Assembly: GCF_022524345.1 (NCBI RefSeq)
Contig: NZ_JAKWJU010000002.1
Span: 1,116,001-1,180,000 of the forward strand
Direction of reading: 5' to 3'
Source: Streptomyces marispadix
GTDB taxonomy: Bacteria > Actinomycetota > Actinomycetes > Streptomycetales > Streptomycetaceae
Length of the DNA: 64,000 nt
In this document: positions 1 through 9,147 of the stretch, piece after piece
How positions within the stretch are numbered: position 1 is the first letter of the stretch
Layout: the number at the start of each line of letters is the position of its first letter
Position numbers and translations under genes: made by a program
The notes under the pieces: generated by a model
Seen by the model: only the letters and a program-made list of their open reading frames with translations
What the model was told of the DNA's origin: nothing
The model's database searches: none

Positions 1-986
1 AGCCGCTTGGCCAACCGCGCCGCAGGCAGCAGCCACACCAGCCGGATCACGACCACCGCGGCGATCACGGCGAGCGCGGCAGGCAGCAGTTCGCTCCACC
101 GCCCGCTCACGGGGCCCACCACGACGGCCAGTTCGAGCCCGATCAGCCCGAAGGCGACGCCGGTGACGAGCGTGTCGACGATCGACCAGAAGCTCTGCCC
201 GACCAGCCTTCCCTGTACGTCGTCGGCGTCCACCGCACGCCCCGAGGAGAGGTACAGCGCGGTCATCAGCACCGCCAGCACACCGGAGCCCTTCAGCTCC
301 TCCGCCAGTACGTACGAGGCGAACGGCACCAGTAGCGTCAGCCCCGTCTGAAGCGTCGCGTCCGCGAGGAACCCCGCGAGCTTGTTCGCCGCCCACCCCA
401 GCGCCAGCCCCACCAGCACGGCAACCACACCGGAGAGCACCAGCTCCCCCACGGCGCCGCCTACCGAGAACGTCCCCGTGACGGCCGCGGCCACCGCCAC
501 GTGGTAGAGCGTGATCGCGGTGACGTCGTTGAAGAGGCCCTCGCCCTCCAGGATGGACACCAGCCGCCGCGGCAGCCCCAGCCTCCCCGCGACCGACGTC
601 GCCGCCACGGGATCGGGCGGCGCGACGAGCGCCCCGAGAGCGACGGCCCCGGCTATGCCCAGCCCCGGCACCAGGGCGTGCGCCACGGCAGCGACCACCG
701 CGGTCGTCACGAAGACCAGCGCCACCGCCAGCAGCAGGATCGGCCGCCTGTTCGCCGCGAACTGACGCCACGACGTACGGTGCACCGCCGCGTAGAGCAG
801 CGGCGGCAGCACCAGCGGCAGGATGAACTCCGGCGGCACCTCCACGTCCGGCACGAACGGCAGCAGCGCCAGCACCCCGCCCAGCAGCGTCATCAGCACC
901 GGCGAGGGCACACCCGTACGGTCCCCGAGCGGGACGGTCAGTACGGCGCCGAGCAGCAGCGCGAAGAGCAGAGCGAGCTGGTCCAC
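1..986 (-). CDS. Na+/H+ antiporter, CPA1/NhaP type (partial, C-terminus outside window)
   Basis: The gene runs off the left edge, so about 328 N-terminal residues are visible. The translation is almost entirely hydrophobic membrane segments. It contains APPDPVA (about residues 122-128) and EGEGLFND (about 147-154), motifs of the monovalent cation:proton antiporter-1 family, in which the conserved acidic residues bind the cation. It should sit in the plasma membrane and exchange Na+ (or K+) for protons. The chosen GTG start at 986 lies directly after the stop of the pseudouridine synthase gene (989-991), so it is probably the last gene of the dksA-like/lspA/rluD-like operon. The exact start is uncertain because no clear Shine-Dalgarno sequence is present. 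Confidence 0.85.
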   Translation of the reverse strand, partial: MDQLALLFALLLGAVLTVPLGDRTGVPSPVLMTLLGGVLALLPFVPDVEVPPEFILPLVLPPLLYAAVHRTSWRQFAANRRPILLLAVALVFVTTAVVAAVAHALVPGLGIAGAVALGALVAPPDPVAATSVAGRLGLPRRLVSILEGEGLFNDVTAITLYHVAVAAAVTGTFSVGGAVGELVLSGVVAVLVGLALGWAANKLAGFLADATLQTGLTLLVPFASYVLAEELKGSGVLAVLMTALYLSSGRAVDADDVQGRLVGQSFWSIVDTLVTGVAFGLIGLELAVVVGPVSGRWSELLPAALAVIAAVVVIRLVWLLPAARLAKR

Positions 987-988
987 CC

Positions 989-1930
989 CTACGCGCTCTC
1001 CGCACGCACCAGGTCGAGGGCCCGCTGAAGGTCGTCCGGGTAGGCGCTCTCGTACTCCACCCACTGCCCGTCGGACGGATGCTCGAAGGAGAGCCGCACG
1101 GCGTGCAGCCACTGCCGCTCCAGGCGCAGCCGCTTGGCGAGCGTCGGGTCGGCCCCGTAGGTGAGGTCGCCCACGCACGGGTGCCGGTGCGCGGCCATGT
1201 GCACCCGGATCTGATGCGTACGCCCGGTCTCCAGCTTGATGTCGAGAAGGCTGGCCGCGCGGAACGCCTCGATCAGGTCGTAGTGCGTGACCGAAGGCTT
1301 GCCGTCGGCGGTGACGGCCCACTTGTAGTCGTGCTGCGGATGCCGTCCGACAGGAGCGTCGATCGTGCCGCTGAGCGGATCGGGATGCCCCTGCACCAGC
1401 GCGTTGTACCGCTTGTCCACGGCCCGCTCCCGGAACTGCTGCTTCAGCAGCGTGTACGCACGCTCCGACTTGGCGACGACCATCAGCCCGGAGGTGCCCA
1501 CGTCCAGCCGGTGCACGATGCCCTGCCGCTCCGCCGCACCCGAGGTGGCGATCGAGTAACCGGCTGCGGCGAGCCCGCCGATCACGGTGGGACCGCTCCA
1601 GCCGGGGCTGGGATGCGCGGCGACGCCCACGGGCTTGTCGACGACAACGACATCGGCGTCGTCGTGCACGACGGTCATGCCCTCCACGGGCTCGGCCACG
1701 ATCCGTACCGGCTCGGGCGGAGGCGGCAGCTCCACCTCCAGCCACGCACCCCCGTGCACCCGGTCCGACTTTCCTGCCTCGGTGCCGTCGAGCAACACCT
1801 TTCCACCTGCGGCCAGTTCGGCCGCCTTGGTACGTGAGAAGCCGAACATCCGGGCGATGGCGGCGTCGACGCGCTCGCCCTCCAGACCGTCCGGTACGGG
1901 CAGGGTGCGGGTTTCGGGGATCGTGCTCAC
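989..1930 (-). CDS. RluA/RluD-family 23S rRNA-type pseudouridine synthase
   Basis: The 313-residue protein has an N-terminal S4 RNA-binding domain (about residues 18-75) followed by a pseudouridine synthase domain. The catalytic motif HRLDVGTSG starts at residue 140, and its Asp is the nucleophile in this family. The family isomerises specific uridines in large-subunit rRNA; which positions are modified here cannot be told from sequence. The GTG start at 1930 was chosen over a much longer open frame because it gives the normal family length and an N-terminus that begins just before the S4 domain. It lies 83 nt downstream of lspA on the same strand, an arrangement common in actinomycetes and many other bacteria. 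Confidence 0.93.
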   Translation of the reverse strand: MSTIPETRTLPVPDGLEGERVDAAIARMFGFSRTKAAELAAGGKVLLDGTEAGKSDRVHGGAWLEVELPPPPEPVRIVAEPVEGMTVVHDDADVVVVDKPVGVAAHPSPGWSGPTVIGGLAAAGYSIATSGAAERQGIVHRLDVGTSGLMVVAKSERAYTLLKQQFRERAVDKRYNALVQGHPDPLSGTIDAPVGRHPQHDYKWAVTADGKPSVTHYDLIEAFRAASLLDIKLETGRTHQIRVHMAAHRHPCVGDLTYGADPTLAKRLRLERQWLHAVRLSFEHPSDGQWVEYESAYPDDLQRALDLVRAESA

Positions 1931-2013
1931 CCGATCGAGTATGCCGGAAGCCGCGGTCCGCTTCGTCACCGAGTGCTGCGGCCCGGGCACCGGGCGCCCC
2001 GGTTCAAGCCGGG

Positions 2014-2598
2014 TCAGTCGTCGCGGTGGACGGTCCCGTCCGGGTCCAGGCCACGGAAGGAGAGGATCACGATGAGAATGCCCCCGCACACGATCGCCGA
2101 GTCCGCGAGGTTGAACACCGCGAAGTGCGTGGGCGCGATGAAGTCCACGACGGCGCCCTGGAAGACACCGGGCGACCGGAAGACCCGGTCGGTGAGATTC
2201 CCGAACGCGCCGCCCAGCAGCAGCCCCAGCGCGATCGCCCACGGAGCGCTGTAGAGCCGCCTCGCGATACGGGCGATGACGACGATCACGACGGCGGCGA
2301 TAGCGGTGAGGACGATGGTCAGCGCCTCGCCGATGCCGAAGGCCGCGCCCCGGTTCCGTACGACGTCGAGCTGGAGCACCGTGCCGATCACCTGGATCGG
2401 TGCGTGGTGCTCCAGACCGGCGACCACGATCAGCTTGCTGACCAGGTCCAGGGCGTACGCGAGAGCGGCCACGGAGATGAGCACGCCGATCCGGCGCCTG
2501 CCGCGGGGAGCGGTCCCCTCATCGTCACCGCCCGCACCGTCGGCGGGCTCTTCCGTGGTCTCTTCAGGGGTACCGATGGTCCGCTCCGCCTCTGTCAC
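2014..2598 (-). CDS. lspA: Lipoprotein signal peptidase (signal peptidase II)
   Basis: This is the inner-membrane aspartyl protease that removes signal peptides from diacylglyceryl-modified prolipoproteins. The 194-residue product has a hydrophilic N-terminal extension of about 35 residues and then four membrane segments. The two catalytic aspartates are visible in NLTDR (Asp137) and NLADS (Asp166). The GTG start at 2598 is preferred because the protein then begins [12 protein letters not shown], as I recall for Streptomyces LspA proteins. Upstream starts at 2616 (ATG) and 2664 (GTG) are possible but have no better ribosome site. It sits between the DksA/TraR-like gene and the pseudouridine synthase gene on the same strand. 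Confidence 0.95.
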   Translation of the reverse strand: MTEAERTIGTPEETTEEPADGAGGDDEGTAPRGRRRIGVLISVAALAYALDLVSKLIVVAGLEHHAPIQVIGTVLQLDVVRNRGAAFGIGEALTIVLTAIAAVVIVVIARIARRLYSAPWAIALGLLLGGAFGNLTDRVFRSPGVFQGAVVDFIAPTHFAVFNLADSAIVCGGILIVILSFRGLDPDGTVHRDD

Positions 2599-2664
2599 CC
2601 GACGAGGGTACGACATGTGAGGACGGCCTCGGCCCCCTTCACTGCCCGCCCGCCCCTCAGGCAC

Positions 2665-3591
2665 CTAGCGCCGCTCCTGCTGCTGCTTGCACTCGACGCA
2701 GAGCGTCGCCCGGGGGAAGGCCTGCATCCGGGCCTTGCCGATGGGGTTTCCGCAGTTCTCGCAGAGGCCGTACGTACCGGCGTCGAGCCGCTCGATGGCC
2801 CGCTCGGTCTGGTAGAGCATCTCCCGGGCGTTGGCGGCCAGCGCCATCTCGTGCTCGCGGGTGATGTTCTTCGTCCCGGTGTCGGCGTCGTCGTCACCGG
2901 CTCCGTCGCCGGAGTCGCGCATGAGCCCGTCGAGCGCCTCGCCGGAGGCCACGAGTTCGTCCCTCAGCCGCTGGGCCTCGCTCTCGAGTTCGCCGCGGGC
3001 CTCCTCGACCTCTTGCGGCGTCCACGGCTCCTCGCCGGCACGTACGGCGAGTTCGCCCGGTTCCGCGGGAGCGGCGACCGCACGCGCCGTGGGAACCTTC
3101 TCGGCCTTCGCCACCGGAGTCTTCTTCGCAGCCACCTTCTCGGCTCCTGTCGTCTGCTTCTTCGCCGTGGTCTTCTTCGGCGCGGTCCTCGCCGGCTTCG
3201 CGGCTTCCGTGCCCTTCTTCCGGGCCCTGGAGGTCTTCTTCGCGGTCTTCTTCGCAGCACGCTCCGGCGCTGCGGCCTTCTTCGGTGCTGTCTTCCCCGT
3301 CTTCTTCTGCGCCGCCTTCTTCTCAGCCGCGCTCTTCTTCGCGGGCCCCTCCCCCTTCACCCCGGCCTTTCCGGTCTCTCCGGCTGTGGCCTTCGCCGCC
3401 TTGGTCTTCTTCCCCGCCGTGCTCCGCTTCTTCCCCGCCGTCTTCTTCGGTGCCGCCTTCGCCGACTTCTTCGCGGCCTTCTTCTTCGGTGCGGCACGGC
3501 CGGCCGCGGAGGTCTCGTTCGGTGCCGCGGCCTTGTTCGTGGACTTGTCAGCAGCCGCAGGGGAACTCGCGGCAGATCCTCTCGCCACCAT
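2665..3591 (-). CDS. DksA/TraR-type zinc-finger protein with long Lys/Ala/Pro-rich N-terminal tail
   Basis: The C-terminal part is a DksA/TraR-type domain with a four-Cys zinc finger (CENC at the start, then CVEC 17 residues later) near the end of the 308-residue protein. Family members bind RNA polymerase through its secondary channel. The first 190 or so residues are a low-complexity tail rich in KKAAKK, APKK and AKKT units, resembling histone H1-like nucleoid proteins, so the tail may bind DNA. That role is inference. The start at 3591 is supported by AAGGGG upstream. The gene is divergent from ileS and heads the lspA operon. DksA-like proteins next to lspA and ileS are usual in Streptomyces. 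Confidence 0.88.
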   Translation of the reverse strand: MVARGSAASSPAAADKSTNKAAAPNETSAAGRAAPKKKAAKKSAKAAPKKTAGKKRSTAGKKTKAAKATAGETGKAGVKGEGPAKKSAAEKKAAQKKTGKTAPKKAAAPERAAKKTAKKTSRARKKGTEAAKPARTAPKKTTAKKQTTGAEKVAAKKTPVAKAEKVPTARAVAAPAEPGELAVRAGEEPWTPQEVEEARGELESEAQRLRDELVASGEALDGLMRDSGDGAGDDDADTGTKNITREHEMALAANAREMLYQTERAIERLDAGTYGLCENCGNPIGKARMQAFPRATLCVECKQQQERR

Positions 3592-3764
3592 GGCCGTGGC
3601 CCCTTCACATATTGTGATCTTGCTCGCGAAACGTGACCGGAACGATAAATCGACTCCGAACGCTCGACAACTGGGGCACGCCGGTCTCCAATCCGTTGTG
3701 CCCCGCCCGGCCCTGCGAAAACCGCCCCGCCCCAGTGCGCGAAGCCCCGTACACTGGGCGCAGC

Positions 3765-4034
3765 GACAGGCGATGAAGGGGACGAGTAGCGTCCGTACGC
3801 AGCCGCGAGCGACCCGGGGACGGTGTGAGCCCGGGGGCCTGCACGGCGCGAAGATCACCCCGGAGCCGCCGGAAGAAAGCGCCCGGTCCGGCCGGCGTGA
3901 GTAGAACCGGCAGCGCACCCCAATGAGGGGGCAGTGGGCCCGGCCCGCTGCCAAGGAGGGTGGTACCGCGGGGCCGCGGCCGTTCAGGCAGGCGCTCTCG
4001 TCCCTCCGACGGAAGCAGAGAAGTCCGCCGGAGG
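3765..4034 (+). promoter_or_regulatory. Translation-regulating T-box leader of ileS
   Basis: The canonical T-box sequence AGGGTGGTACCGCG is at 3957-3970; its TGGT would pair with the ACCA end of uncharged tRNA-Ile. An upstream Stem I-like region begins around GACGAGTAG (about 3780). A likely Ile specifier codon ATC is at 3854-3856, inside AAGATCACC. Downstream, 4003-4012 can pair with 4025-4034 (nine of ten base pairs) and so bury the Shine-Dalgarno GGAGG (4030-4034) of ileS. This is the layout of the actinobacterial ileS T-boxes that act on translation: uncharged tRNA-Ile would free the ribosome site. A weak TACACT hexamer at 3750-3755 may be the -10 box of the promoter. Confidence 0.9.
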
Positions 4035-4042
4035 AAGTTCCG

Positions 4043-7000
4043 ATGCCGCAGTACCGACAGGTGCCCGCCCAGGTAGACCTGCCCGCCCTTGAGCACGCCG
4101 TGCTCGACTTCTGGCAGGAGCACAAGGTCTTCGCCCGCACCCTCGAACAGTCCGAGGGCCGGCCCGAGTGGGTCTTCTACGAGGGTCCGCCCACCGCCAA
4201 CGGCATGCCCGGCGCCCACCACATCGAGGCCAGGGTCTTCAAGGACGTCTTCCCCCGCTTCCGTACGATGCGCGGCTACCACGTGGCGCGCAAGGCCGGC
4301 TGGGACTGCCACGGACTGCCCGTGGAGCTCGCGGTGGAGCGGGAGTTGGGCTTCAACGGCAAGCAGGACATCGAGGACTACGGCATCGCCGAGTTCAACG
4401 CCCGCTGCCGCGAGTCCGTCACCCGGCATACCGACGCCTTCGCCGAACTGACGACGCGCATGGGCTACTGGGTCGACATGGACGACGCCTACCGCACCAT
4501 GGACCCGGAGTACGTGCAGTCGGTCTGGTGGTCGCTGAAGCAGATCTTCGAGAAGGGCCTGCTGGCCCAGGACCACCGCGTCGCCCCCTGGTGCCCGAGG
4601 TGCGGCACGGGCCTCTCCGACCACGAACTCGCCCAGGGCTACGAGACGGTCGTCGACCCGTCGGTCTACGTGCGCTTTCCGCTGAGGTCCGGTCCGCTGG
4701 CCGGCGAGGCGTCCCTGCTCGTGTGGACGACCACTCCCTGGACGCTCGTCTCCAACACCGCGGTCGCCGCGCACCCCGACGTCGACTACGTGGTAGCGAC
4801 CGACGGGTTGGAGAAGGTCGTCGTCGCCGAACCGCTGCTGGACAAGGCGCTGGGCGAAGGCTGGGAGGCCACCGGACAGACCTTCACCGGCGCCGAGATG
4901 GAACGCTGGGGCTACGAACGCCCGTTCAACATCGTGGAGATGCAGGGCGCCCACTTCGTCGTCAACGCCGACTACGTCACCACCGAGGACGGCACCGGCC
5001 TGGTCCACCAGGCGCCCGCCTTCGGTGAGGACGACATGCGCACCTGCCGGGCCTACGGCCTGCCCGTCGTCAACCCGGTGCGCCCCGACGGCACCTTCGA
5101 GGCCGGACTGCACCTGGTGGAGGGGCAGTTCTTCAAGAAGGCCGACGAAGCGCTCGTCGCCGACCTCGACGCACGCAACCTGCTGCTGCGCCACGTCCCC
5201 TACGAGCACAGCTATCCGCACTGCTGGCGCTGCCACACGGCGCTGCTCTACTACGCCCAGCCGTCCTGGTACATCCGTACCACCCGGATCAAGGACGCGC
5301 TGCTGGAGCAGAACGAACTCACCAACTGGTATCCGGAGTCGGTGAAGCACGGCCGCTTCGGCGACTGGCTCGACAACAACATCGACTGGGCCCTCAGCCG
5401 CAACCGCTACTGGGGCACCCCGCTGCCCATCTGGCGCTGCGAGGAAGGCCACTTGACGTGCGTCGGCTCACTCGCGGAGCTGACGAAGCTGACGGGCACC
5501 GACCAGTCGTCCCTCGACCCGCACCGCCCCTACATCGACGCGGTCACCTTCGGCTGCCCCGCCGAGGGCTGCTCCCTGGAGGCGGCACGCGTCCCCGAGG
5601 TCATCGACGCGTGGTACGACTCGGGCGCGATGCCCTTCGCGCAGTGGGGATACCCGTACAAGAACAAGGAGTTGTTCGAGAAGCGCTATCCCGCGCAGTT
5701 CATCTCCGAGGCCATCGACCAGACCCGCGGCTGGTTCTACACGCTGATGGCCGTCGGCACGCTCGTGTTCGAGAAGTCCTCCTACGAGAGCGTCGTCTGC
5801 CTCGGCCACATCCTCGCCGAGGACGGCCGGAAGATGTCCAAGCACCTGGGCAACATCCTGGAGCCGATCCCGCTGATGGATCAGCACGGCGCCGACGCGG
5901 TGCGCTGGTTCATGGCGGCGGGCGGCTCGCCCTGGGCGGCACGCCGGGTCGGGCACGGCACGATCCAGGAGGTCGTCCGCAAGACGCTGCTGACCTTCTG
6001 GAACACGGTCGCCTTCCAGGCGCTCTACGCCCGTACGTCCGGCTGGTCGCCCTCCGCGTCGGACCCCGCGCCCGACGGCAGGCCGCTGCTGGACCGCTGG
6101 CTGCTGAGCGAACTGCACGCGCTGGTCGACCAGGTGACGCTCGCGATGGAGAACTACGACACCCAGCGCGCCGGCAAACTGCTGTCGACCTTCGTAGACG
6201 ATCTGTCCAACTGGTATGTGCGGCGCTCGCGTCGGCGCTTCTGGCAGGGCGACCCGGCGGCGCTGCGTACGCTCCACGACACCCTGGAGACGGTGACGCG
6301 GCTGATGGCACCGATCGTGCCGTTCGTCACCGAGCGGGTCTGGCAGGACCTGATCGTTCCGGTCACGCCGGGAGCGCCGGATTCGGTGCATCTCACCGAC
6401 TGGCCCGAGGCGGACCTGTCCAAGGTCGACCCCGAACTGTCGCAGGACATGCTTCTGGTGCGCCGCCTGGTCGAGTTGGGGCGCGCGACCCGCGCCGAGT
6501 CGGGCGTGAAGACACGTCAGCCGCTGTCCCGCGCCCTCGTCGCCGCGTCCGGCTTCGAGACCCTCTCCCCCGACCTCCGCAACCAGATCACCGAGGAGCT
6601 GAACGTCTCGGAGCTGGCGTCCCTCTCGGAGGTCGGCGGCTCCCTCGTCGACACCACCGCGAAGGCCAACTTCCGTGCCCTGGGCCGCCGTTTCGGCAAG
6701 GGCACCCAGGCCGTGGCGAAGGCGATCGCCGACGCGGACGCGGCGGCGCTCTCGGCGGCGCTCCGCGAAGGCACGGCCGCGGTCGAGGTGGACGGCGAGC
6801 AAGTCCCGCTCACACCCGAGGAAGTGATCATCACCGAGACCCCCCGCGAGGGCTGGTCCGTCGCGTCCGACTCGGGAGCCACGGTCGCCCTGGACCTGGA
6901 GATCACACCGGAGTTGCGCCGCGCGGGCCTCGCCCGCGACGCCATCCGCCTCATCCAGGAGGCCCGTAAGAACAGCGGCCTCGACGTCGCGGACCGCATC

Positions 7001-7210
7001 GCGCTGCGCTGGTCCTCTACGGACGAGGAGGTCGAGCGGGCGCTGGTGGAGCACGCCGGTCTGATCCGGGAGGAGGTCCTCGCCGAGGACTTCGCGCCGG
7101 CGGCGGAAGGCGCCTCCGGGGACGAGCCCGCCGGCGGCGGGGACTCCGACTTCGGCGCCCCCTTCGAGGACGAGGCTCTCTCCCTCGTCTTCCGCCTGCG
7201 CAAGCTCTGA
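4043..7210 (+). CDS. ileS: Isoleucyl-tRNA synthetase (eukaryote-like type)
   Basis: This cytoplasmic class I synthetase charges tRNA-Ile. The product is 1055 residues, longer than the E. coli enzyme and in the range of the eukaryote-like IleRS form found in many actinobacteria. The HIGH-like segment PPTANGMPGAHH lies at about residues 50-61, the editing (CP1) domain includes WTTTPWT, and the KMSKS loop reads KMSKH. The ATG at 4043 follows GGAGGAAG with good spacing. A longer open frame starting at 3923 is just the T-box leader being read through. It is transcribed alone, and translation is likely controlled by the T-box upstream. Confidence 0.98.
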   Translation: MPQYRQVPAQVDLPALEHAVLDFWQEHKVFARTLEQSEGRPEWVFYEGPPTANGMPGAHHIEARVFKDVFPRFRTMRGYHVARKAGWDCHGLPVELAVERELGFNGKQDIEDYGIAEFNARCRESVTRHTDAFAELTTRMGYWVDMDDAYRTMDPEYVQSVWWSLKQIFEKGLLAQDHRVAPWCPRCGTGLSDHELAQGYETVVDPSVYVRFPLRSGPLAGEASLLVWTTTPWTLVSNTAVAAHPDVDYVVATDGLEKVVVAEPLLDKALGEGWEATGQTFTGAEMERWGYERPFNIVEMQGAHFVVNADYVTTEDGTGLVHQAPAFGEDDMRTCRAYGLPVVNPVRPDGTFEAGLHLVEGQFFKKADEALVADLDARNLLLRHVPYEHSYPHCWRCHTALLYYAQPSWYIRTTRIKDALLEQNELTNWYPESVKHGRFGDWLDNNIDWALSRNRYWGTPLPIWRCEEGHLTCVGSLAELTKLTGTDQSSLDPHRPYIDAVTFGCPAEGCSLEAARVPEVIDAWYDSGAMPFAQWGYPYKNKELFEKRYPAQFISEAIDQTRGWFYTLMAVGTLVFEKSSYESVVCLGHILAEDGRKMSKHLGNILEPIPLMDQHGADAVRWFMAAGGSPWAARRVGHGTIQEVVRKTLLTFWNTVAFQALYARTSGWSPSASDPAPDGRPLLDRWLLSELHALVDQVTLAMENYDTQRAGKLLSTFVDDLSNWYVRRSRRRFWQGDPAALRTLHDTLETVTRLMAPIVPFVTERVWQDLIVPVTPGAPDSVHLTDWPEADLSKVDPELSQDMLLVRRLVELGRATRAESGVKTRQPLSRALVAASGFETLSPDLRNQITEELNVSELASLSEVGGSLVDTTAKANFRALGRRFGKGTQAVAKAIADADAAALSAALREGTAAVEVDGEQVPLTPEEVIITETPREGWSVASDSGATVALDLEITPELRRAGLARDAIRLIQEARKNSGLDVADRIALRWSSTDEEVERALVEHAGLIREEVLAEDFAPAAEGASGDEPAGGGDSDFGAPFEDEALSLVFRLRKL

Positions 7211-7220
7211 CGAGCCGCTC

Positions 7221-7309
7221 GTACGGGAGCCGGGCACAGGCCCTGGGACGCCCCGCTCGGGGTGCCCCAGGGCCCTGTCGAGCACCACGGCGCCCTCGGG
7301 CTCCCGTAC
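7221..7309 (+). terminator. Nested hairpin terminator after ileS
   Basis: Just past the ileS stop, GGCCCTGGG (7239-7247) can pair with CCCAGGGCC (7266-7274), with further pairing inside the loop. This hairpin is enclosed by a perfect 11-bp inverted repeat, GTACGGGAGCC (7221-7231) against GGCTCCCGTAC (7299-7309). No U-run follows, as is usual in high-GC actinomycetes. Confidence 0.6.
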
Positions 7310-7526
7310 GCCCCCGGCAGCGCCCGCCCGCAAAGCCCCTGAGCGTCCGGCTGGCGGAGTGAGAGCCCGCACCCGGGACTCGGACGGGACTCGGACGGGA
7401 CGAGCGCTCACGCAGCCGCCTGAGAGCCCTGTCCGACCGCGGCGACCTCGCCCGCGCCCTGCCCGCGTCCCGTGCGCGCACATTCCGTACGCACAAGGGC
7501 AGTACACAGGGCCCGTACGCAAAGGG

Positions 7527-7559
7527 CCGGGCCCGGAAGCGTTGCGCTTCCGGGCCCGG
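7527..7559. terminator. Bidirectional terminator between ileS and divIVA
   Basis: A perfect 15-bp stem (7527-7541 with 7545-7559) closes a 3-nt loop. It is placed 38 nt beyond the divIVA stop, between two convergent genes, so it can end transcription from both sides. On the plus strand it is followed by a short T-containing run (TCTTGCCTTTA). Confidence 0.85.
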
Positions 7560-7596
7560 TCTTGCCTTTATGCCGGCGAATTCCGCCGTCAGACGC

Positions 7597-8736
7597 TCAG
7601 TTGTCGTCCTCGTCGATCAGGAAGCCCCTCATCGGAGACGGAGCCTGCTGCGGCGCGGGGCCGCCCTGCGGACGTACGGGAGCCATCGGCTGCGTCATGG
7701 CCGGGGACATCTGCTGCTGCCCACCGCCGTAGCTCTGGCCGCCGCCCTGCGAGGGGCCGCCCGGACCGCCCATGCCGCCGTTGCCGCCCATCGACTGGTG
7801 ACCGCCCATGCTGCCGACCCCGGCGCCCGCGGACGCCATCGACGGGGACGGCGGAAGGGAAGGCGCCGAAGGCGTGCGCGGCGGGGCCAGCGAGTCGTCG
7901 GCCTGGTTCTCGAGCTGACGGAGCTGGCTCTCCAGGTACGACTTCAGACGCGTGCGGTACTCACGCTCGAAGCCGCGCAGGTCCTCGACCTTGCGCTCCA
8001 GCGTCGCCCTCGCGGACTCCAGGGAGCCCATCGCGACGCGGTGCTTCTCCTGGGCGTCCCGCTCAAGGGCGTCGGCCTTGGCGCGGGCGTCACGCTCAAG
8101 ACCCTCGGCACGGCTGCGCGCCTCGCCGACGATCTTGTTGGCCTCGGAACGAGCCTCCGCGATGGCCTGGTCCGCGGTCTGCTGCGCCAGCGACAGCACG
8201 CGCGCCGCGCTGTCGTTGTTCTGGCCGCCGCCACCGGGCATCTGCGGGCCGCCGGGGCCCATGGGACCGCCAGGACCGCCCTGGGGTCCGCCGGGACCCA
8301 TGGGTCCACCGGGACCGCCCTGAGGGCCGCCCGGACCGGCGGGAAGCGCCGGCTGCCCGCCGGGAAGCTGGGGAGGACCGCCCATGCCCTGCTGCGGGCC
8401 GTGCTGCCCCGGACCGTGCTGGCCGGGGTGCTGCCCGGGACCGCCGTGCTGACCCGGCGGCACGGGCTGCGGACCTGATATGGCGGCGGGCACCGGCCCC
8501 CCGCCTTGCCTGTCCGGTGGCTCGGGTTTGCGCATACCGCCCTGCTGCTGGTTCTGCGCGGCGGCACGGGTCGCTGCGGCGAGCTTCGCCCGCAGATCCT
8601 CGTTCTCGCGCAGCAGCCTCGTCAGCTCGGCTTCGACCTCATCGAGGAAGGCATCGACCTCGTCCTCGTCATAGCCTTCTCGGAGGCGGACGGTCGTGAA
8701 CTGCTTGTTCCGCACGTCCTCGGGGGTCAGTGGCAT
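7597..8736 (-). CDS. divIVA: Polar growth protein DivIVA (Wag31-like)
   Basis: The N-terminus MPLTPEDVRNKQFTTVRLRE and the following coiled coil to about residue 65 are the DivIVA membrane-binding/tropomyosin-like region. A second coiled-coil region is at about residues 170-270. Between and after them are low-complexity stretches, including a Gly-Pro-Gln/Met collagen-like segment (about residues 135-170) and a Gly/Gln/Met-rich tail. In Streptomyces, DivIVA marks hyphal tips and branch points and directs apical wall growth. The 379-residue length fits the long streptomycete form. The ATG at 8736 follows GAGGTGAAGAG. It is the last gene of the division block, and a strong hairpin lies just beyond its stop. 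Confidence 0.97.
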   Translation of the reverse strand: MPLTPEDVRNKQFTTVRLREGYDEDEVDAFLDEVEAELTRLLRENEDLRAKLAAATRAAAQNQQQGGMRKPEPPDRQGGGPVPAAISGPQPVPPGQHGGPGQHPGQHGPGQHGPQQGMGGPPQLPGGQPALPAGPGGPQGGPGGPMGPGGPQGGPGGPMGPGGPQMPGGGGQNNDSAARVLSLAQQTADQAIAEARSEANKIVGEARSRAEGLERDARAKADALERDAQEKHRVAMGSLESARATLERKVEDLRGFEREYRTRLKSYLESQLRQLENQADDSLAPPRTPSAPSLPPSPSMASAGAGVGSMGGHQSMGGNGGMGGPGGPSQGGGQSYGGGQQQMSPAMTQPMAPVRPQGGPAPQQAPSPMRGFLIDEDDN

Positions 8737-8788
8737 CTCTTCACCTCAACGTAACTCGTCGGCATGTCGGCAAGACCATTTCGATCGT

Positions 8789-9073
8789 TCACAGCCTGGC
8801 CACGACGTTGATCAGGATGTAGACGATGATCATCAGTACGAAGAAGGACAGGTCGAGCGCCACGCCCCCGAAGCGCAACGGCGGGATGAACCGCCGCAGA
8901 AGCTTGAGTGGCGGATCAGTGACAGTGTAGGTCGCCTCGAGAACGACCACCATCGCCTTGCCGGGCTGCCATGAGCGGGCGAACTGGAAGACGTAGTCCA
9001 TCACCAGTCGGAAGATCAACACGAGCAGGAAGCAGTACAGCGCGACTTGGACCACCTCGAGTGCGGTACTCAC
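8789..9073 (-). CDS. YggT family membrane protein
   Basis: This is a 94-residue protein with two hydrophobic segments (about residues 5-27 and 70-92) joined by a loop containing DPPLKLLRRFIPP, the hallmark of the YggT/YlmG family. The biochemical role of the family is not settled. In Gram-positives and plastids it sits with sepF and divIVA and has been linked to division or osmotic stress. Here it lies between sepF and divIVA on the same strand, 52 nt before divIVA, so it is very likely co-transcribed with them. Confidence 0.92.
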   Translation of the reverse strand: MSTALEVVQVALYCFLLVLIFRLVMDYVFQFARSWQPGKAMVVVLEATYTVTDPPLKLLRRFIPPLRFGGVALDLSFFVLMIIVYILINVVARL

Positions 9074-9147
9074 TGCGCTCCCCTCTCCCCTCGCCTCGTT
9101 GGGCGCTCTCGTGCGACCTTACGGCCCGTTCCGTTGATCCTGCGTCT

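Noticed and set aside
5468..7522. Long open frame (684 codons) antisense to ileS
   Set aside because: High GC leaves stop codons rare on the opposite strand. The predicted protein is Arg/Gly/Val-rich with no family motif, while ileS on the other strand is complete and conserved.
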